A stretch of DNA of 64,000 nucleotides from Streptomyces sp. CB01373 (GTDB lineage: Bacteria > Actinomycetota > Actinomycetes > Streptomycetales > Streptomycetaceae). The notes beneath the pieces were generated by a model, which did not search any database, was not told the origin of the DNA, and saw only the letters and a list, made by a program, of their open reading frames with translations. Position 1 is the stretch's first letter, and every line of letters starts with the position of its first letter. Shown here in pieces: positions 16,765 through 25,939 of this stretch. Both the position numbers and the translations under genes were made by a program. The stretch spans positions 62,001 through 126,000 of the forward strand of contig NZ_NNBK01000020.1 in NCBI RefSeq assembly GCF_002803075.1. Reading direction: 5' to 3'.

Positions 16765-17140
16765 TGGTGACGACCTGCCATCTGCTCGAGTCGGGCGATG
16801 CGCTCCGCCGTCGGCGGGTACGTGGAGAACATCTTCGACACCCCCTGACCAGGGCGGAACGGGTTCGCGATCACCATGTGGCTCGCGGTCTCGATGCGCG
16901 GCTGCGGGGGCGGCGGGAGTTGCTGGGTCCCCATCTCCAGTTTGCGCGGGGCACCGGCGAGGGCAAGTGGGTCGCCGGTGCCGGGCGCCGGACACGTCCG
17001 CCTCGTACTCCCTGGAACGGCTGATGGCCAGGTGGATGAGGGAGGCGGCGAGCGGGCCGAGGATCATGATCACGCCCGTCGCCCTCGGCGGGCGTGACGA
17101 CCCGAGCAACCTCGCCACTGCCTGTGAACTCCCAGGAATC
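16761..17140 (-). pseudogene. htpX: Truncated and frameshifted htpX (M48 membrane protease)
   Basis: The upstream frame (17118 down to about 16985) reads VARLLGSS..., then IMILGPLAASLIHLAISRSR and EYEADVSGAR. This is the last HtpX transmembrane segment and the third zinc-ligand motif (SREYEAD). After GAR the frame breaks and the family sequence resumes one frame over: GDPLALAGAPRKLEMGTQQL, HMVIANPFRPGQGVSKMFST, PPTAERIARLEQM, ending at TGA 16761-16763. The N-terminal half with the HEXXH zinc site is missing. The protease is therefore dead by both truncation and frameshift. An ATG-led out-of-frame reading from 17146 is not the native protein. Confidence 0.85.
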
Positions 17141-17182
17141 AGCCATGATTCGACCGTTTCAGCAGGTCAGTGGGCAGGTGTA

Positions 17183-17227
17183 CGACGACGGCCGGAGCCC
17201 CCGCACAGCGGGCTCCGGCCGTCGTCG
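17183..17227 (-). terminator. Perfect 18-bp stem hairpin downstream of the aldehyde dehydrogenase gene
   Basis: Arms 17183-17200 and 17210-17227 are perfectly complementary with a 9-nt loop. The hairpin lies 17 nt beyond the dehydrogenase stop codon on the minus strand. There is no strong T-run, which is usual for Streptomyces terminators. Its left arm plus loop make up the 26-bp repeat also found at 15500-15525. Confidence 0.85.
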
Positions 17228-17244
17228 TTGGTGGGCCGTCGGGA

Positions 17245-18690
17245 CTACAGGGCGAGGCCCGTCAGGACCAGGACGCGCTCGTAGGTGTAGTCCTCCATCG
17301 CGAACTTGACGCCCTCGCGGCCCACGCCGGACTGCTTGACGCCGCCGTACGGCATCTGGTCGGCGCGGTAGGAGGGAGCGTCGCCGACGACCACGCCGCC
17401 GACCTCCAGGGCGCGGTGGGCGCGGAAGGCGGTCTGAAGGTCGTGGGTGAACACGCCTGCCTGGAGGCCGTACTTGGAGTCGTTGACGGCGGCGAAGGCC
17501 TCGGCCTCGCCGTTCACCTTCTGCACGCTCAGGACCGGACCGAAGACCTCCTCGCAGGAGATCGTCACCTCGGAGGGCACATCGGTGAGGACGGTCGGGG
17601 CGTACGAGGCTCCGTCGCGCTTGCCGCCGGTGTGCAGGGTGGCGCCGGCCTCGACGGCCTCCTGCACCCAGGACTCCACGCGCTTGGCGGCGTCCTCGCT
17701 GACCAGCGGGCCGACATCGGTCTTCGGGTCGGAGGGGTCACCGGTGACCTGGGCCTCGACGGCGGCGACGATGCGCGGCAGCAGGCGGTCGTAGACCGCG
17801 GCGTCGGCGATCACGCGCTGCACGGAGATGCAGGACTGGCCGCCCTGGTAGTTGGAGAAGGTCGCGATGCGGCCCGCGGCCCAGTCCAGGTCCTCGTCGC
17901 TCGCCCAGTCGGCGAGGACGACGGCCGCGCCGTTGCCGCCGAGCTCCAGGGTGCAGTGCTTGCGCGGCACCGAGTCCATGATCGCGTAGCCGACCTTCTC
18001 GGAACCGGTGAAGGAGATGACCGGCAGGCGCTCGTCCTGGACGAGGGCCGGCATCTTGTCGTTGGCGACCGGGAGGATCGACCAGGAGCCGGCCGGCAGC
18101 TCGGTCTCGGCCAGCAGCTCGCCGAGGATCAGCCCGGACAGCGGGGTGGCCGGGGCGGGCTTGAGGATGATCGGCGCGCCGGCGGCGATGGCCGGGGCGA
18201 CCTTGTGGGCGCACAGGTTCAGCGGGAAGTTGAACGGCGCGATGCCGAGGACGACGCCCTTGGGGAAGCGGCGGGTGAGGGCGAGGCGGCCCTGGCCGCC
18301 GGCGTCGGTGTCCAGGCGCTGGGCGTCGCCGCCGTTGAACCGGCGGGCCTCCTCCGCGGCGAACCGGAACACGGACACGGCACGGCCGACCTCACCGCGC
18401 GCCCACTTGATCGGCTTGCCGTTCTCGGCGGAGATGAGCTGCGCGATCTCCTCGGTGCGCTCGACCAGCCGCTTGCTGACGTGGTCGAGGGCGGCGGCCC
18501 GCACGTGCGCCGGGGTGGCGGCGAACTCGTCCCGCACTGCGTACGCGGCGGCCACGGCCTCCTCGACCTGGGCGTCGGTCGGCACGCCGACCTTGCCGAC
18601 CAGGCGCCCGTCCCACGGGTTGGTGACGTCGAAGGTGTCCTCGCCGGTGACCTGGCGGCCGGCGAGCCAGAAGGCGTGGGTGGAAGTCAT
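17245..18690 (-). CDS. Aldehyde dehydrogenase family protein, candidate succinate-semialdehyde dehydrogenase
   Basis: A 481-residue NAD(P)-dependent dehydrogenase with GIAPFNFPLN (catalytic Asn), FTGSEKVG (nucleotide binding), LELGGNGAAVV (general base Glu) and GGQSCISVQRV (catalytic Cys). The C-terminus has the usual CEEVFGPVLSV and MPYGGVKQSGVGREG. It lies beside a PucR-type regulator and near gabT, so it could oxidise succinate semialdehyde formed from GABA. The GQSCISVQR variant is shared with lactaldehyde- and phosphonoacetaldehyde-type enzymes, so the substrate is not certain. ATG 18690 is used; a TTG just upstream is possible. Confidence 0.85.
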   Translation of the reverse strand: MTSTHAFWLAGRQVTGEDTFDVTNPWDGRLVGKVGVPTDAQVEEAVAAAYAVRDEFAATPAHVRAAALDHVSKRLVERTEEIAQLISAENGKPIKWARGEVGRAVSVFRFAAEEARRFNGGDAQRLDTDAGGQGRLALTRRFPKGVVLGIAPFNFPLNLCAHKVAPAIAAGAPIILKPAPATPLSGLILGELLAETELPAGSWSILPVANDKMPALVQDERLPVISFTGSEKVGYAIMDSVPRKHCTLELGGNGAAVVLADWASDEDLDWAAGRIATFSNYQGGQSCISVQRVIADAAVYDRLLPRIVAAVEAQVTGDPSDPKTDVGPLVSEDAAKRVESWVQEAVEAGATLHTGGKRDGASYAPTVLTDVPSEVTISCEEVFGPVLSVQKVNGEAEAFAAVNDSKYGLQAGVFTHDLQTAFRAHRALEVGGVVVGDAPSYRADQMPYGGVKQSGVGREGVKFAMEDYTYERVLVLTGLAL

Positions 18691-18840
18691 CAAGGAGTCC
18701 CGGCCCTTCCGCGTAGGAGATGTACTTGGCTTTCGTCGTCCACGGTAGGGCTGGGGCGGCCCGGGGTCGTTTGTCCGAGTCGTAGCAGTGCGGGGCGCGG
18801 GTGCGCCGGATTGGCGTACGAGCGCCGAAGAGCGGGGTGC

Positions 18841-20511
18841 CTACTCCGTGGACGTGGCCTTCAGTGCCAGCCACAGCTCCATCCGCACGTCCGGGTCGTC
18901 CAGGGAGCGGCCGAGGATCTCCTCGACCCTGCGCATCCGGTACCTCAGGGTGTGCCGGTGGACGCCGAGGTCGGCGGCGGCCGCGTCCCACTGGCCGTGC
19001 CGGGACAGCCACGCCCGCAGCGAGGCCACCAGGTCGCCGCGTCCGGTCGCGTCGTGCTCGTACAGCGCGCGCAGCAGCCCGTCCGCGAACGCCCGGACCG
19101 CGTCGTCCGCCAGCAGCGGCAGCACCGATCCGGAGGCGAGCTGCTCGTGCTCGACGAGCACCCGTCCGCGCCGCCGTGCCACCGAGAGCGCCTGTTCGGC
19201 CTGCTTGTACGCGGCGGCGGCCGCGATGGGCCCGGCCGGTCCGGACAGCCCGACGACCAGTTCGTCCTCGTCCCCTCCGCCCGACTGCTCGCGCACGGCC
19301 TCCGCCCGCGCCGCCTCCAGCGCCGCCGCGTACTGGCCGCACACCGCCACGGCCGCTCCCCCGTCGGCGGCCAGCACCACCAGGCGCTCCCCGTCGGGGA
19401 CCACCAGGACCGCCTCCCCCGACCGGGCGGCGGCCGCCTCGACGACCTCGGCCAGCGCGGTGAGCGGGTCGGCGCCGGGGTCGGCGGCGGCCAGTACGGC
19501 GGCCTGGGAGGGCGCCGCGGGCCGCACACGCGCGTGTGCGCCGGCGTGGGCCCGAGCGGCGGAGGCCGAGGCGGACTCGGCGACGATCACGCGGAAGGGG
19601 GCGTCCAGGAGGCCGGCGTACAGGTCACCGGCCACCGCGCGGGCGTGGTCGGGCTGACCGGCGAGCAGCATGCGCAGCACGGCGGCGCCGATCCGCTGCT
19701 CGGCGGCGTGCAGCGAGCGTGAGCGTTCCGTGGTGAGGGTCAGGAGGGCCACGGCGGAGTGGACGGCGTACCGCTCGGCGGTGCCGAGGGTGGCGGCCGT
19801 GCCGACGGCGAGCGCGGCACGCGGGCGGCGTCCGGTGCCGATGGAGTGGAGTTCGACGCGGTCCTCGGTCTCGGGTCCGCCGACCACGGCGGACGCCGGG
19901 GCCGCCCGGTCGCGCAGCCGTTCGATGTCCGCCGTGAGCCGTTCGGCGCGGCGTGCGGCCCATTCGGGTGCCGCGGCGACGACGGCTCCCGAGGCGTCGT
20001 AGAGCGCCGTCCAGCCGTCCACCTGGGCCGCGAGCGCGGCGAGCAGTCCCTCCGGTCCGGCGTTCAGGGCCTGCCTGGTCAGTTCCCGCTGGGCGGCGAA
20101 GCCGGCCGTGACCGCCCGGTACTGGTCGGCCGCGATGGCCGCCGAGACGGCCTTGCTGATGGCGAGGAACGGGGTGCGGCGGGGCACTTCGAGCAGTGGC
20201 AGCCCCTCCTCCTCGGCGGCGTCGACGAGCGCCGCGGGGATCTCCTCGTAGTTGACCCCGACGGCGAAGCCGAGCCCGACGACCCCGGCCGTGGCCAGCC
20301 GCTTCACATAGCGGCGCATGGCCTCGGGGTCCTCCGCGTCCAGCTTGAGCGCGGTGATCAGCAGTAGCTCCCCGCCCTCCATGTACGGCACGGGGTCGGC
20401 GAGCTCGCTGACGTGGGCCCAGCGGACGGGTACGTCCAGGCGGTCCCCGGCCGCGCGCACGGTCAGCTTGAGCGCGGAGTGGTGCACGAGCGAGGCGAGC
20501 GTCGGGGGCAT
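18841..20511 (-). CDS. PucR family transcriptional regulator
   Basis: A 556-residue regulator. The N-terminal PucR domain (about 1-130) begins TLASLVHHSALKLTV and contains EGGELLLITALKL and GVVGLGFAVGVNYEEIP. A central GGDEF-like region follows, and a C-terminal PucR HTH (about 490-550): WDAAAADLGVHRHTLRYRMR followed by RVEEILGRSLDDPDVRMELW. Homologues regulate purine, GABA or polyamine catabolism. It is directly upstream of the aldehyde dehydrogenase gene (150 bp) in the same direction, and the gabT gene lies 2.9 kb away. A role in GABA or polyamine response is a reasonable inference. Confidence 0.92.
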   Translation of the reverse strand: MPPTLASLVHHSALKLTVRAAGDRLDVPVRWAHVSELADPVPYMEGGELLLITALKLDAEDPEAMRRYVKRLATAGVVGLGFAVGVNYEEIPAALVDAAEEEGLPLLEVPRRTPFLAISKAVSAAIAADQYRAVTAGFAAQRELTRQALNAGPEGLLAALAAQVDGWTALYDASGAVVAAAPEWAARRAERLTADIERLRDRAAPASAVVGGPETEDRVELHSIGTGRRPRAALAVGTAATLGTAERYAVHSAVALLTLTTERSRSLHAAEQRIGAAVLRMLLAGQPDHARAVAGDLYAGLLDAPFRVIVAESASASAARAHAGAHARVRPAAPSQAAVLAAADPGADPLTALAEVVEAAAARSGEAVLVVPDGERLVVLAADGGAAVAVCGQYAAALEAARAEAVREQSGGGDEDELVVGLSGPAGPIAAAAAYKQAEQALSVARRRGRVLVEHEQLASGSVLPLLADDAVRAFADGLLRALYEHDATGRGDLVASLRAWLSRHGQWDAAAADLGVHRHTLRYRMRRVEEILGRSLDDPDVRMELWLALKATSTE

Positions 20512-20719
20512 GGGGCCTTCTGGTCGGCAGAGGTGCGGCGGCGGAGGTCCTGCGGGCGGCGGTTTTTCCGGAAGTTCTCCGGAACTTCCATGGAGGTCGG
20601 ATGATCATTGTGATCTTTTGGACGTCACGTATGAACGGCCTATGCCGATTCTGCCTCACCGTACGGTGAACGCGTCACGTCCGTACGGACGCCCGCCGCC
20701 TCGCTCCGCCCCGGTCCGG

Positions 20720-23140
20720 TCAGCCCCGCAGGTCCACCAGCAGCGGCGGCGCGTGCTCGCCCCGTACGTCGGTCAGCGACAGCACCGCGTGTCCGGGTGG
20801 TACCTCGTGGGCCAGCTGGGAGGCGGACCAGCGCTCCCGCTCCACCTGCCGGGTCGTCACGGCGTCCGTGGTCACGGCCCGTCCGGTCACCAGCTTGCGC
20901 AGGGCGTGGATGGCGCGGGTCATCGGCTGGTGGGCGAAGACGGTGTGCTTGGCCACCTCCTTGGTCTCCACCCACTCGGTCCCCCAGGCCTGCGCGAACC
21001 GGCTGCCGTCCCAGGTGGTGACACCGGCCAGCGCCATACGGCAGCCGACGGCCGCGAGCAGCGGGCCGTGCAGCGCCTCGGGCACGTCGGCGACCGAGCG
21101 GAGCGCGAGGACGACGCCGGCGTTCTGGGAGCGCAGCCCCTGGACGCGGCGCACCGACTCGGCGGTGACGGCCCCGGTGGCGTCGTCGAGGACCAGACAG
21201 GCGAAGTGGGGGCGCCGGGTGTCCCGTACGACGGTGTGGAACTGGGCCAGGACCAGCCGGGTGATCAGCCGGGACGCCTCCTCGTGCCCGTGTTCGGGCA
21301 GGTCGACGCGGACCCGCAGCGGGTGGTGGGCCACCGCGCGCAGCGAGAAGGGCCGGCCGCCGGGCCCCGCCGCGCCGAAGAACTCGGCGAAGACCGGCCG
21401 GTCCAGGAGCGCGAGCCGGTCCGCGAGGGCCCGTCCGGCGTCGGCCGCGGAGCCGGCCTGCCGCATCCGGGCGTCGAGTTCGCGCCGCAGCACGGCGTGC
21501 TCGTCCGCCGGCAGCGCCGCCCGCAGGGACGCCAGCGCGCCCGGGTCGCCCTCCAGCAGTTCGCGCAGCACCGGCAGCGGCGGGAAGTGCCCGTGCACCG
21601 CGCGGTAGGGGCCGAGCAACTGGGCGAGCGCGGTGGCGGCGCTCTGCCCGCCGACGGTGTCGAGGTCGCCGGCCAGGGCCTCGGCGAGGAAGGCGGCGGC
21701 CTCGTCGGGGTCGTCGGACCCGGCGTACGGGTCGAGGTCGTGGACGGAGGCGGGGTCGCCGATCCGGACCACCACGTCGTACGCGGAGTCCGGGCCGAGC
21801 GGGGTCCCGGCGGCGCAGACGGCGACGACCGCGCATCCGCCGGTCAGCGCCCGGAGGGTGAGCGCCTCGGTGACCGGGGCGGTGACGTGCCGGGTCTTCC
21901 CTGAGCCGGGCGGGCCCACCAGCAGCAGCGAGGTGCCGAGTGTCCCGGTGCCGAGGGCGGCCCCGGCGCCCTCGTAGTCGTGCGGGGTCCGCTCCCCCGT
22001 CCACCGTCCGATGCGCACCTGGCCTTCCAGCAGGTCGTGGCGCGCGGTGCGGCCCGGCAGGTCGCGCTCCCCGGAGGGGTGGGTCCAGGCGGCGGCGCCC
22101 TCCCGCAGCACGGTGTCGGCGAAGGCGGCCGCGCGCGCCTCCCGCCGGGCCGCCTCCCACTCCCGCTCGATCCGGGCGCAGTCGACATCGTTCATGCGGT
22201 CGGCGGCCACCTCGGCAGCCAGCAGGTCGGCCGCCTTGTACTGCCCGGCCTCGCGCGGCCCGGGCCACTGCGAGCGCGGCAGGTCCGCCGCGGGCGGGGC
22301 GGCGGGGGCCGCGGCCGCCCGGCGGCGCGCGGCGACCTCCCCGGCGTACGCCCACCAGCCGCCGACCCGGGCGAACGGCCAGACGACCAGCAGGGTGATG
22401 AGCGCGTACAGCGCGTCGGTGAACAACGGGGAGGCGAACAGGCCGTAACCGCCCGACACGAGGACGATCAGGGAGAACAGGGGGTCGACGACCGGCACCG
22501 GATCCCAGCCGACGCCCGGGAAGGCGCCGGGGAAGACCAGGCTGAGCGCGATCAGGGCGCCGGCGGCGGCGGACAGGGCCCGCGCGGGCTGCGGGCGGCG
22601 GCCCACGAAGTGCCGTACGACGTCGGGCCAGCTGCCCAGCCGTGCGGCGGCGAAGACGAGCACGGCGAAGAACACACCGTCGTAGACCACCATCGCCTCG
22701 CGGCCCTGCGGTTCCTTGGGGGACACGGTGCCGCCCCACCACCAGTCGCCCGGGGTGAACAGCTTCAGCGGCGCCCACTGGTACGGCAGCGCGCCCTGCC
22801 GCCACAGCGACCACACGAGCAGCGCCACGACCAGCGGGATCAGCAGTCCGACGATCGTGATCGAGGGCAGCCGGTCCGGTGTCCTGGCAGGTTTGGGCGG
22901 GCGGTGGCCGAAGCGCCAGACGCCGGGCGCGGCGGCCGGGCGGGGGGTGTCGAGCCACTCGGCGACGGCGGACCGCTGCCCGTGCGCGGGTCCCCCTCGG
23001 GGATGCTGCTCCTGGGCGCCGGGGGCGGCAGCCGGGGGCATGCGCGGCCGGGGCGGCGTCGCGGGAGCCTCCTGTGGCATCGCCGGGCGTGGCACGGGGT
23101 TCGCGTGCGTACCCCGGGCGTCCTGCGTCCCGTCGTCCAT
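20720..23140 (-). CDS. Membrane-anchored TraG/FtsK-like ATPase of unknown role
   Basis: A protein of about 806 residues. A Pro/Ala-rich N-terminal region (1-90) is followed by four or five membrane segments (about 95-290) and a cytoplasmic ATPase. The Walker A is GPPGSGKT (about 409-416) and a Walker B-like segment is ACLVLDDATG. Type IV coupling proteins and FtsK/TraG ATPases have this plan. No relaxase, pilus or other transfer gene is nearby, and related ATPases occur in syntenic chromosomal positions in Streptomyces, so it is probably not part of an active conjugation locus. ATG 23140 has AAGGGCG upstream; GTG 23173 is an alternative start. It is divergent from gabT. Confidence 0.8.
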   Translation of the reverse strand: MDDGTQDARGTHANPVPRPAMPQEAPATPPRPRMPPAAAPGAQEQHPRGGPAHGQRSAVAEWLDTPRPAAAPGVWRFGHRPPKPARTPDRLPSITIVGLLIPLVVALLVWSLWRQGALPYQWAPLKLFTPGDWWWGGTVSPKEPQGREAMVVYDGVFFAVLVFAAARLGSWPDVVRHFVGRRPQPARALSAAAGALIALSLVFPGAFPGVGWDPVPVVDPLFSLIVLVSGGYGLFASPLFTDALYALITLLVVWPFARVGGWWAYAGEVAARRRAAAAPAAPPAADLPRSQWPGPREAGQYKAADLLAAEVAADRMNDVDCARIEREWEAARREARAAAFADTVLREGAAAWTHPSGERDLPGRTARHDLLEGQVRIGRWTGERTPHDYEGAGAALGTGTLGTSLLLVGPPGSGKTRHVTAPVTEALTLRALTGGCAVVAVCAAGTPLGPDSAYDVVVRIGDPASVHDLDPYAGSDDPDEAAAFLAEALAGDLDTVGGQSAATALAQLLGPYRAVHGHFPPLPVLRELLEGDPGALASLRAALPADEHAVLRRELDARMRQAGSAADAGRALADRLALLDRPVFAEFFGAAGPGGRPFSLRAVAHHPLRVRVDLPEHGHEEASRLITRLVLAQFHTVVRDTRRPHFACLVLDDATGAVTAESVRRVQGLRSQNAGVVLALRSVADVPEALHGPLLAAVGCRMALAGVTTWDGSRFAQAWGTEWVETKEVAKHTVFAHQPMTRAIHALRKLVTGRAVTTDAVTTRQVERERWSASQLAHEVPPGHAVLSLTDVRGEHAPPLLVDLRG

Positions 23141-23420
23141 CGCCCTTGCCCCCTGGCCAGCCGCTGTGTCCACCGTCAGCGAGTCAATCTAACGCCCGCG
23201 CATGGGGAGTTCACCGATTGCGCGGCGCGCCGCAGGTCACGGCGCCGGCGCCCGCGTTTTCCGGCCCGCGGCCCTCCTATGTCCACCGCGGACAACCGCG
23301 GGCGACGACAACGCCCACATGGAGCATGCCCAGCCTGTGCCCGCCGTCCTAACCTGCGAGAAAAGAAGGAAAAGCGTCCGAAAAACGCCGCCGTACGCAA
23401 GATCTCATCAGGGAGCCCCC

Positions 23421-24755
23421 ATGACCGCACTTGAGCAGGAGCGCCGCGTCGTCACCGCCATCCCCGGCCCGAAGTCGCAGGAGCTGCAGGCCCGCCGGAC
23501 CGCAGTGGTCGCGCAGGGCGTCGGCTCCACGCTGCCGGTCTTCGTCACGCGTGCCGGCGGCGGCATCATCGAGGACGTCGACGGCAACCGCCTCATCGAC
23601 TTCGGCTCCGGCATCGCGGTGACCTCGGTCGGCGCCTCCGCCGAGGCCGTCGTACGCCGTGCCTCCGCGCAGCTCGCCGACTTCACCCACACGTGTTTCA
23701 TGGTCACGCCGTACGAGGGCTACGTGGCCGTCGCCGAGGCGCTGGCCGAGCTCACGCCGGGTGACCACGCCAAGAAGTCCGCGCTGTTCAACTCGGGCGC
23801 CGAGGCCGTCGAGAACGCCGTCAAGATCGCCCGCGCCTACACCAAGCGCCAGGCCGTCGTCGTCTTCGACCACGGCTACCACGGCCGCACCAACCTCACC
23901 ATGGCGCTGACCGCGAAGAACATGCCGTACAAGCACGGCTTCGGCCCCTTCGCGCCCGAGGTCTACCGGGTGCCGGTGGCCTACGGCTACCGCTGGCCGA
24001 CCGGCCCGGAGAACGCCGGCCCCGAGGCCGCCAAGCAGGCCATCGACCAGATCACCAAGCAGGTCGGCGCGGACAACGTGGCCGCGATCATCATCGAGCC
24101 GCTGCTCGGCGAGGGCGGCTTCATCGAGCCGGCCAAGGGCTTCCTGCCCGCGATCCGCCAGTTCGCCGCCGACAACGGCATCGTCTTCGTCGCCGACGAG
24201 ATCCAGGCCGGCTTCTGCCGCACCGGCCAGTGGTTCGCCTGCGAGGACGAGGGCATCGTCCCGGACCTGATCACCACCGCCAAGGGCATCGCCGGCGGTC
24301 TGCCGCTGGCCGCCGTCACCGGCCGCGCCGAGATCATGGACGCCGCTCACGCGGGCGGCCTCGGCGGCACCTACGGCGGCAACCCGGTGGCCTGCGCGGG
24401 CGCGCTCGGCGCGATCGAGACCATGAAGGAGCTCGACCTCAACGCCAGGGCGAAGCGGATCGAGGAGGTCATGAAGGCCCGCCTCACCGCGATGCAGGAC
24501 AAGTTCGACATCATCGGCGACGTCCGCGGCCGCGGCGCGATGATCGCGATCGAGCTGGTCAAGGACCGTGACACCAAGGAGCCGAACCCGGAGGCGACGG
24601 CAGCGCTCACCAAGGCCTGCCACGCCGAGGGCCTGCTGGTGCTGAGCTGCGGCACCTACGGCAACGTGCTGCGCTTCCTCCCCCCGCTCGTCATCGACGA
24701 GTCCCTGCTGAACGAGGGCCTCGACATCATCGAGCAGGCGTTCGCGCGCATCTGA
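23421..24755 (+). CDS. gabT: 4-aminobutyrate aminotransferase
   Basis: A 444-residue PLP-dependent class III aminotransferase that converts GABA and 2-oxoglutarate to succinate semialdehyde and glutamate. Family motifs include NSGAEAVENAVKIARAYTKR, FDHGYHGRTNLTMA, VFVADEIQAGFCRTG (PLP-contacting Asp) and TTAKGIAGGLP with the Schiff-base Lys288. GGGAGCC lies just before ATG 23421. It is the central step of GABA degradation downstream of putrescine. The dehydrogenase at 17245-18690 is the obvious candidate for the next reaction, although the genes are separated by an ATPase gene and divergently oriented. Confidence 0.96.
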   Translation: MTALEQERRVVTAIPGPKSQELQARRTAVVAQGVGSTLPVFVTRAGGGIIEDVDGNRLIDFGSGIAVTSVGASAEAVVRRASAQLADFTHTCFMVTPYEGYVAVAEALAELTPGDHAKKSALFNSGAEAVENAVKIARAYTKRQAVVVFDHGYHGRTNLTMALTAKNMPYKHGFGPFAPEVYRVPVAYGYRWPTGPENAGPEAAKQAIDQITKQVGADNVAAIIIEPLLGEGGFIEPAKGFLPAIRQFAADNGIVFVADEIQAGFCRTGQWFACEDEGIVPDLITTAKGIAGGLPLAAVTGRAEIMDAAHAGGLGGTYGGNPVACAGALGAIETMKELDLNARAKRIEEVMKARLTAMQDKFDIIGDVRGRGAMIAIELVKDRDTKEPNPEATAALTKACHAEGLLVLSCGTYGNVLRFLPPLVIDESLLNEGLDIIEQAFARI

Positions 24756-24965
24756 GCGGCGAATACGCACGCCTGACGCAGCCGGCGGCAGAGCGTGTGA
24801 AGAAGGTGTGCGAGGTGGATGGCAGGACGCCGTTCCTGCTGTCCCCCGCCCACCGGCTGCCGTAAGTTCTTCCCGGATGAGAGATACACCCGTCCACAGG
24901 GGACTGTGGGCGGCCTCAGGCCGTAGCCTCCCCAGCTTCGACCTGGTCGTGCCTCGCGCACACAC

Positions 24966-24985
24966 CCGGAACCCACGGGTTCCGG
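24966..24985 (+). terminator. Small hairpin in the gabT-PAP2 spacer
   Basis: CCGGAACCC and GGGTTCCGG form a perfect 9-bp stem around AC, followed by TTCTCCT. It lies about 210 nt after gabT and may end that transcript. The remaining spacer (24756-25186, about 430 bp) shows no recognisable gene or RNA. Confidence 0.5.
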
Positions 24986-25186
24986 TTCTCCTCAATGATC
25001 GGACAGTCGCCCGCCCCAAACCCCCCGGGGCGCGCGGCCTTCCGTTCCGGACGGTCGCAGACAGATGGGCCGGCCGTCTCCGTCGGGCCGGCGCACATCC
25101 CCCCTTGCGCCGGCCCTTCGGCGTACGCGGCTCCGCCGCCCTGCCGGGTTGAAGGCAGGCCGGCTGGACCTGCGATCCTGTGTGCC

Positions 25187-25939
25187 GTGTCGACTTCGCG
25201 GAACCAGGACCTCGAGCGTGCGCCCGCCCGGCGGGACGCACGGCGCTCCGGACCGCAGCGGCCGGGGCGGGTCCTCTTCGTTCTCGTCGTCCTCGTCGGG
25301 TTCTCGGCCGCGGTCTTCGCGCTGATCACCTGGCAGGTCGTCGCCGACGGCCCGCTCCTGCGCACGGACCGGGCGGTCGGTCGTGTTCTGCTCCATCCGG
25401 ACCGGGTTTCCGCACTGCTCGCCGATCTCGGCAACGCGCAGGTCGCCGTGCCGGTTCTCGTGGCCGTGGGCGGGTACACCGCCTGGCGGGGCCGCGCCGC
25501 CGGCGCGGGGCGCTGGTGGCTCGTGCCCCTCGCGGCAGCCGTGCCGATGGCCCTTCTCCCGGCGCTCGTCGTGCCGTTGAAGGCCTGGACGGCCCGCCCC
25601 GGCACCGCGGTCATGCCGCCGGGTACCGGCTACTTCCCGTCGGGGCACGCGGCCACCGCCGCCGTCGCCTACGGTGCCGCGGCGCTCGTGCTTCTGACCT
25701 GGCTGCGCACGGCCGCCGCCCGCCGGACCGTTGTCGCGCTGTTCGCCGCGCTCGTGTCCGGCGCCTCCTTCGGGCTCGTGCGGCGGGGCTACCACTGGCC
25801 ACTGGATGTCGTGGCGAGTTGGTGCCTGGCGGTCGTGCTGCTCTCCGCGCTGTGGCTGCTGATCAGCGGCCTTCCTCCTCGAGGGCCACGGCCGCGGCCG
25901 CCTCGTGCATCGCCAGCTCCAGCAGCGCCGGATCGGTGA
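25187..25939 (+). CDS. PAP2-superfamily membrane phosphatase
   Basis: A 250-residue integral membrane protein with about six hydrophobic segments and the three PAP2 phosphatase motifs: KAWTARP (K-x6-RP type), PSGHA with the catalytic His, and a third motif around LVRRGYHWPLDV containing the nucleophilic His and Asp. Such enzymes dephosphorylate lipid phosphates such as phosphatidate or undecaprenyl diphosphate on the outer face of the membrane. GTG 25187 is preferred because the preceding codons lack membrane or family features. The last 77 bp overlap the end of a convergent gene. Confidence 0.88.
   Translation: MSTSRNQDLERAPARRDARRSGPQRPGRVLFVLVVLVGFSAAVFALITWQVVADGPLLRTDRAVGRVLLHPDRVSALLADLGNAQVAVPVLVAVGGYTAWRGRAAGAGRWWLVPLAAAVPMALLPALVVPLKAWTARPGTAVMPPGTGYFPSGHAATAAVAYGAAALVLLTWLRTAAARRTVVALFAALVSGASFGLVRRGYHWPLDVVASWCLAVVLLSALWLLISGLPPRGPRPRPPRASPAPAAPDR

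Noticed and set aside
16765..17118. N-terminal extension of YccF
   Set aside because: The upstream part of the open frame is an HtpX fragment (SREYEAD helix) fused by frameshift; YccF family similarity begins at GTG 16764.
20720..23140. Conjugative transfer locus
   Set aside because: Only the coupling-protein-like ATPase is present; there is no relaxase, nor any pilus, lytic transglycosylase or replication gene nearby.
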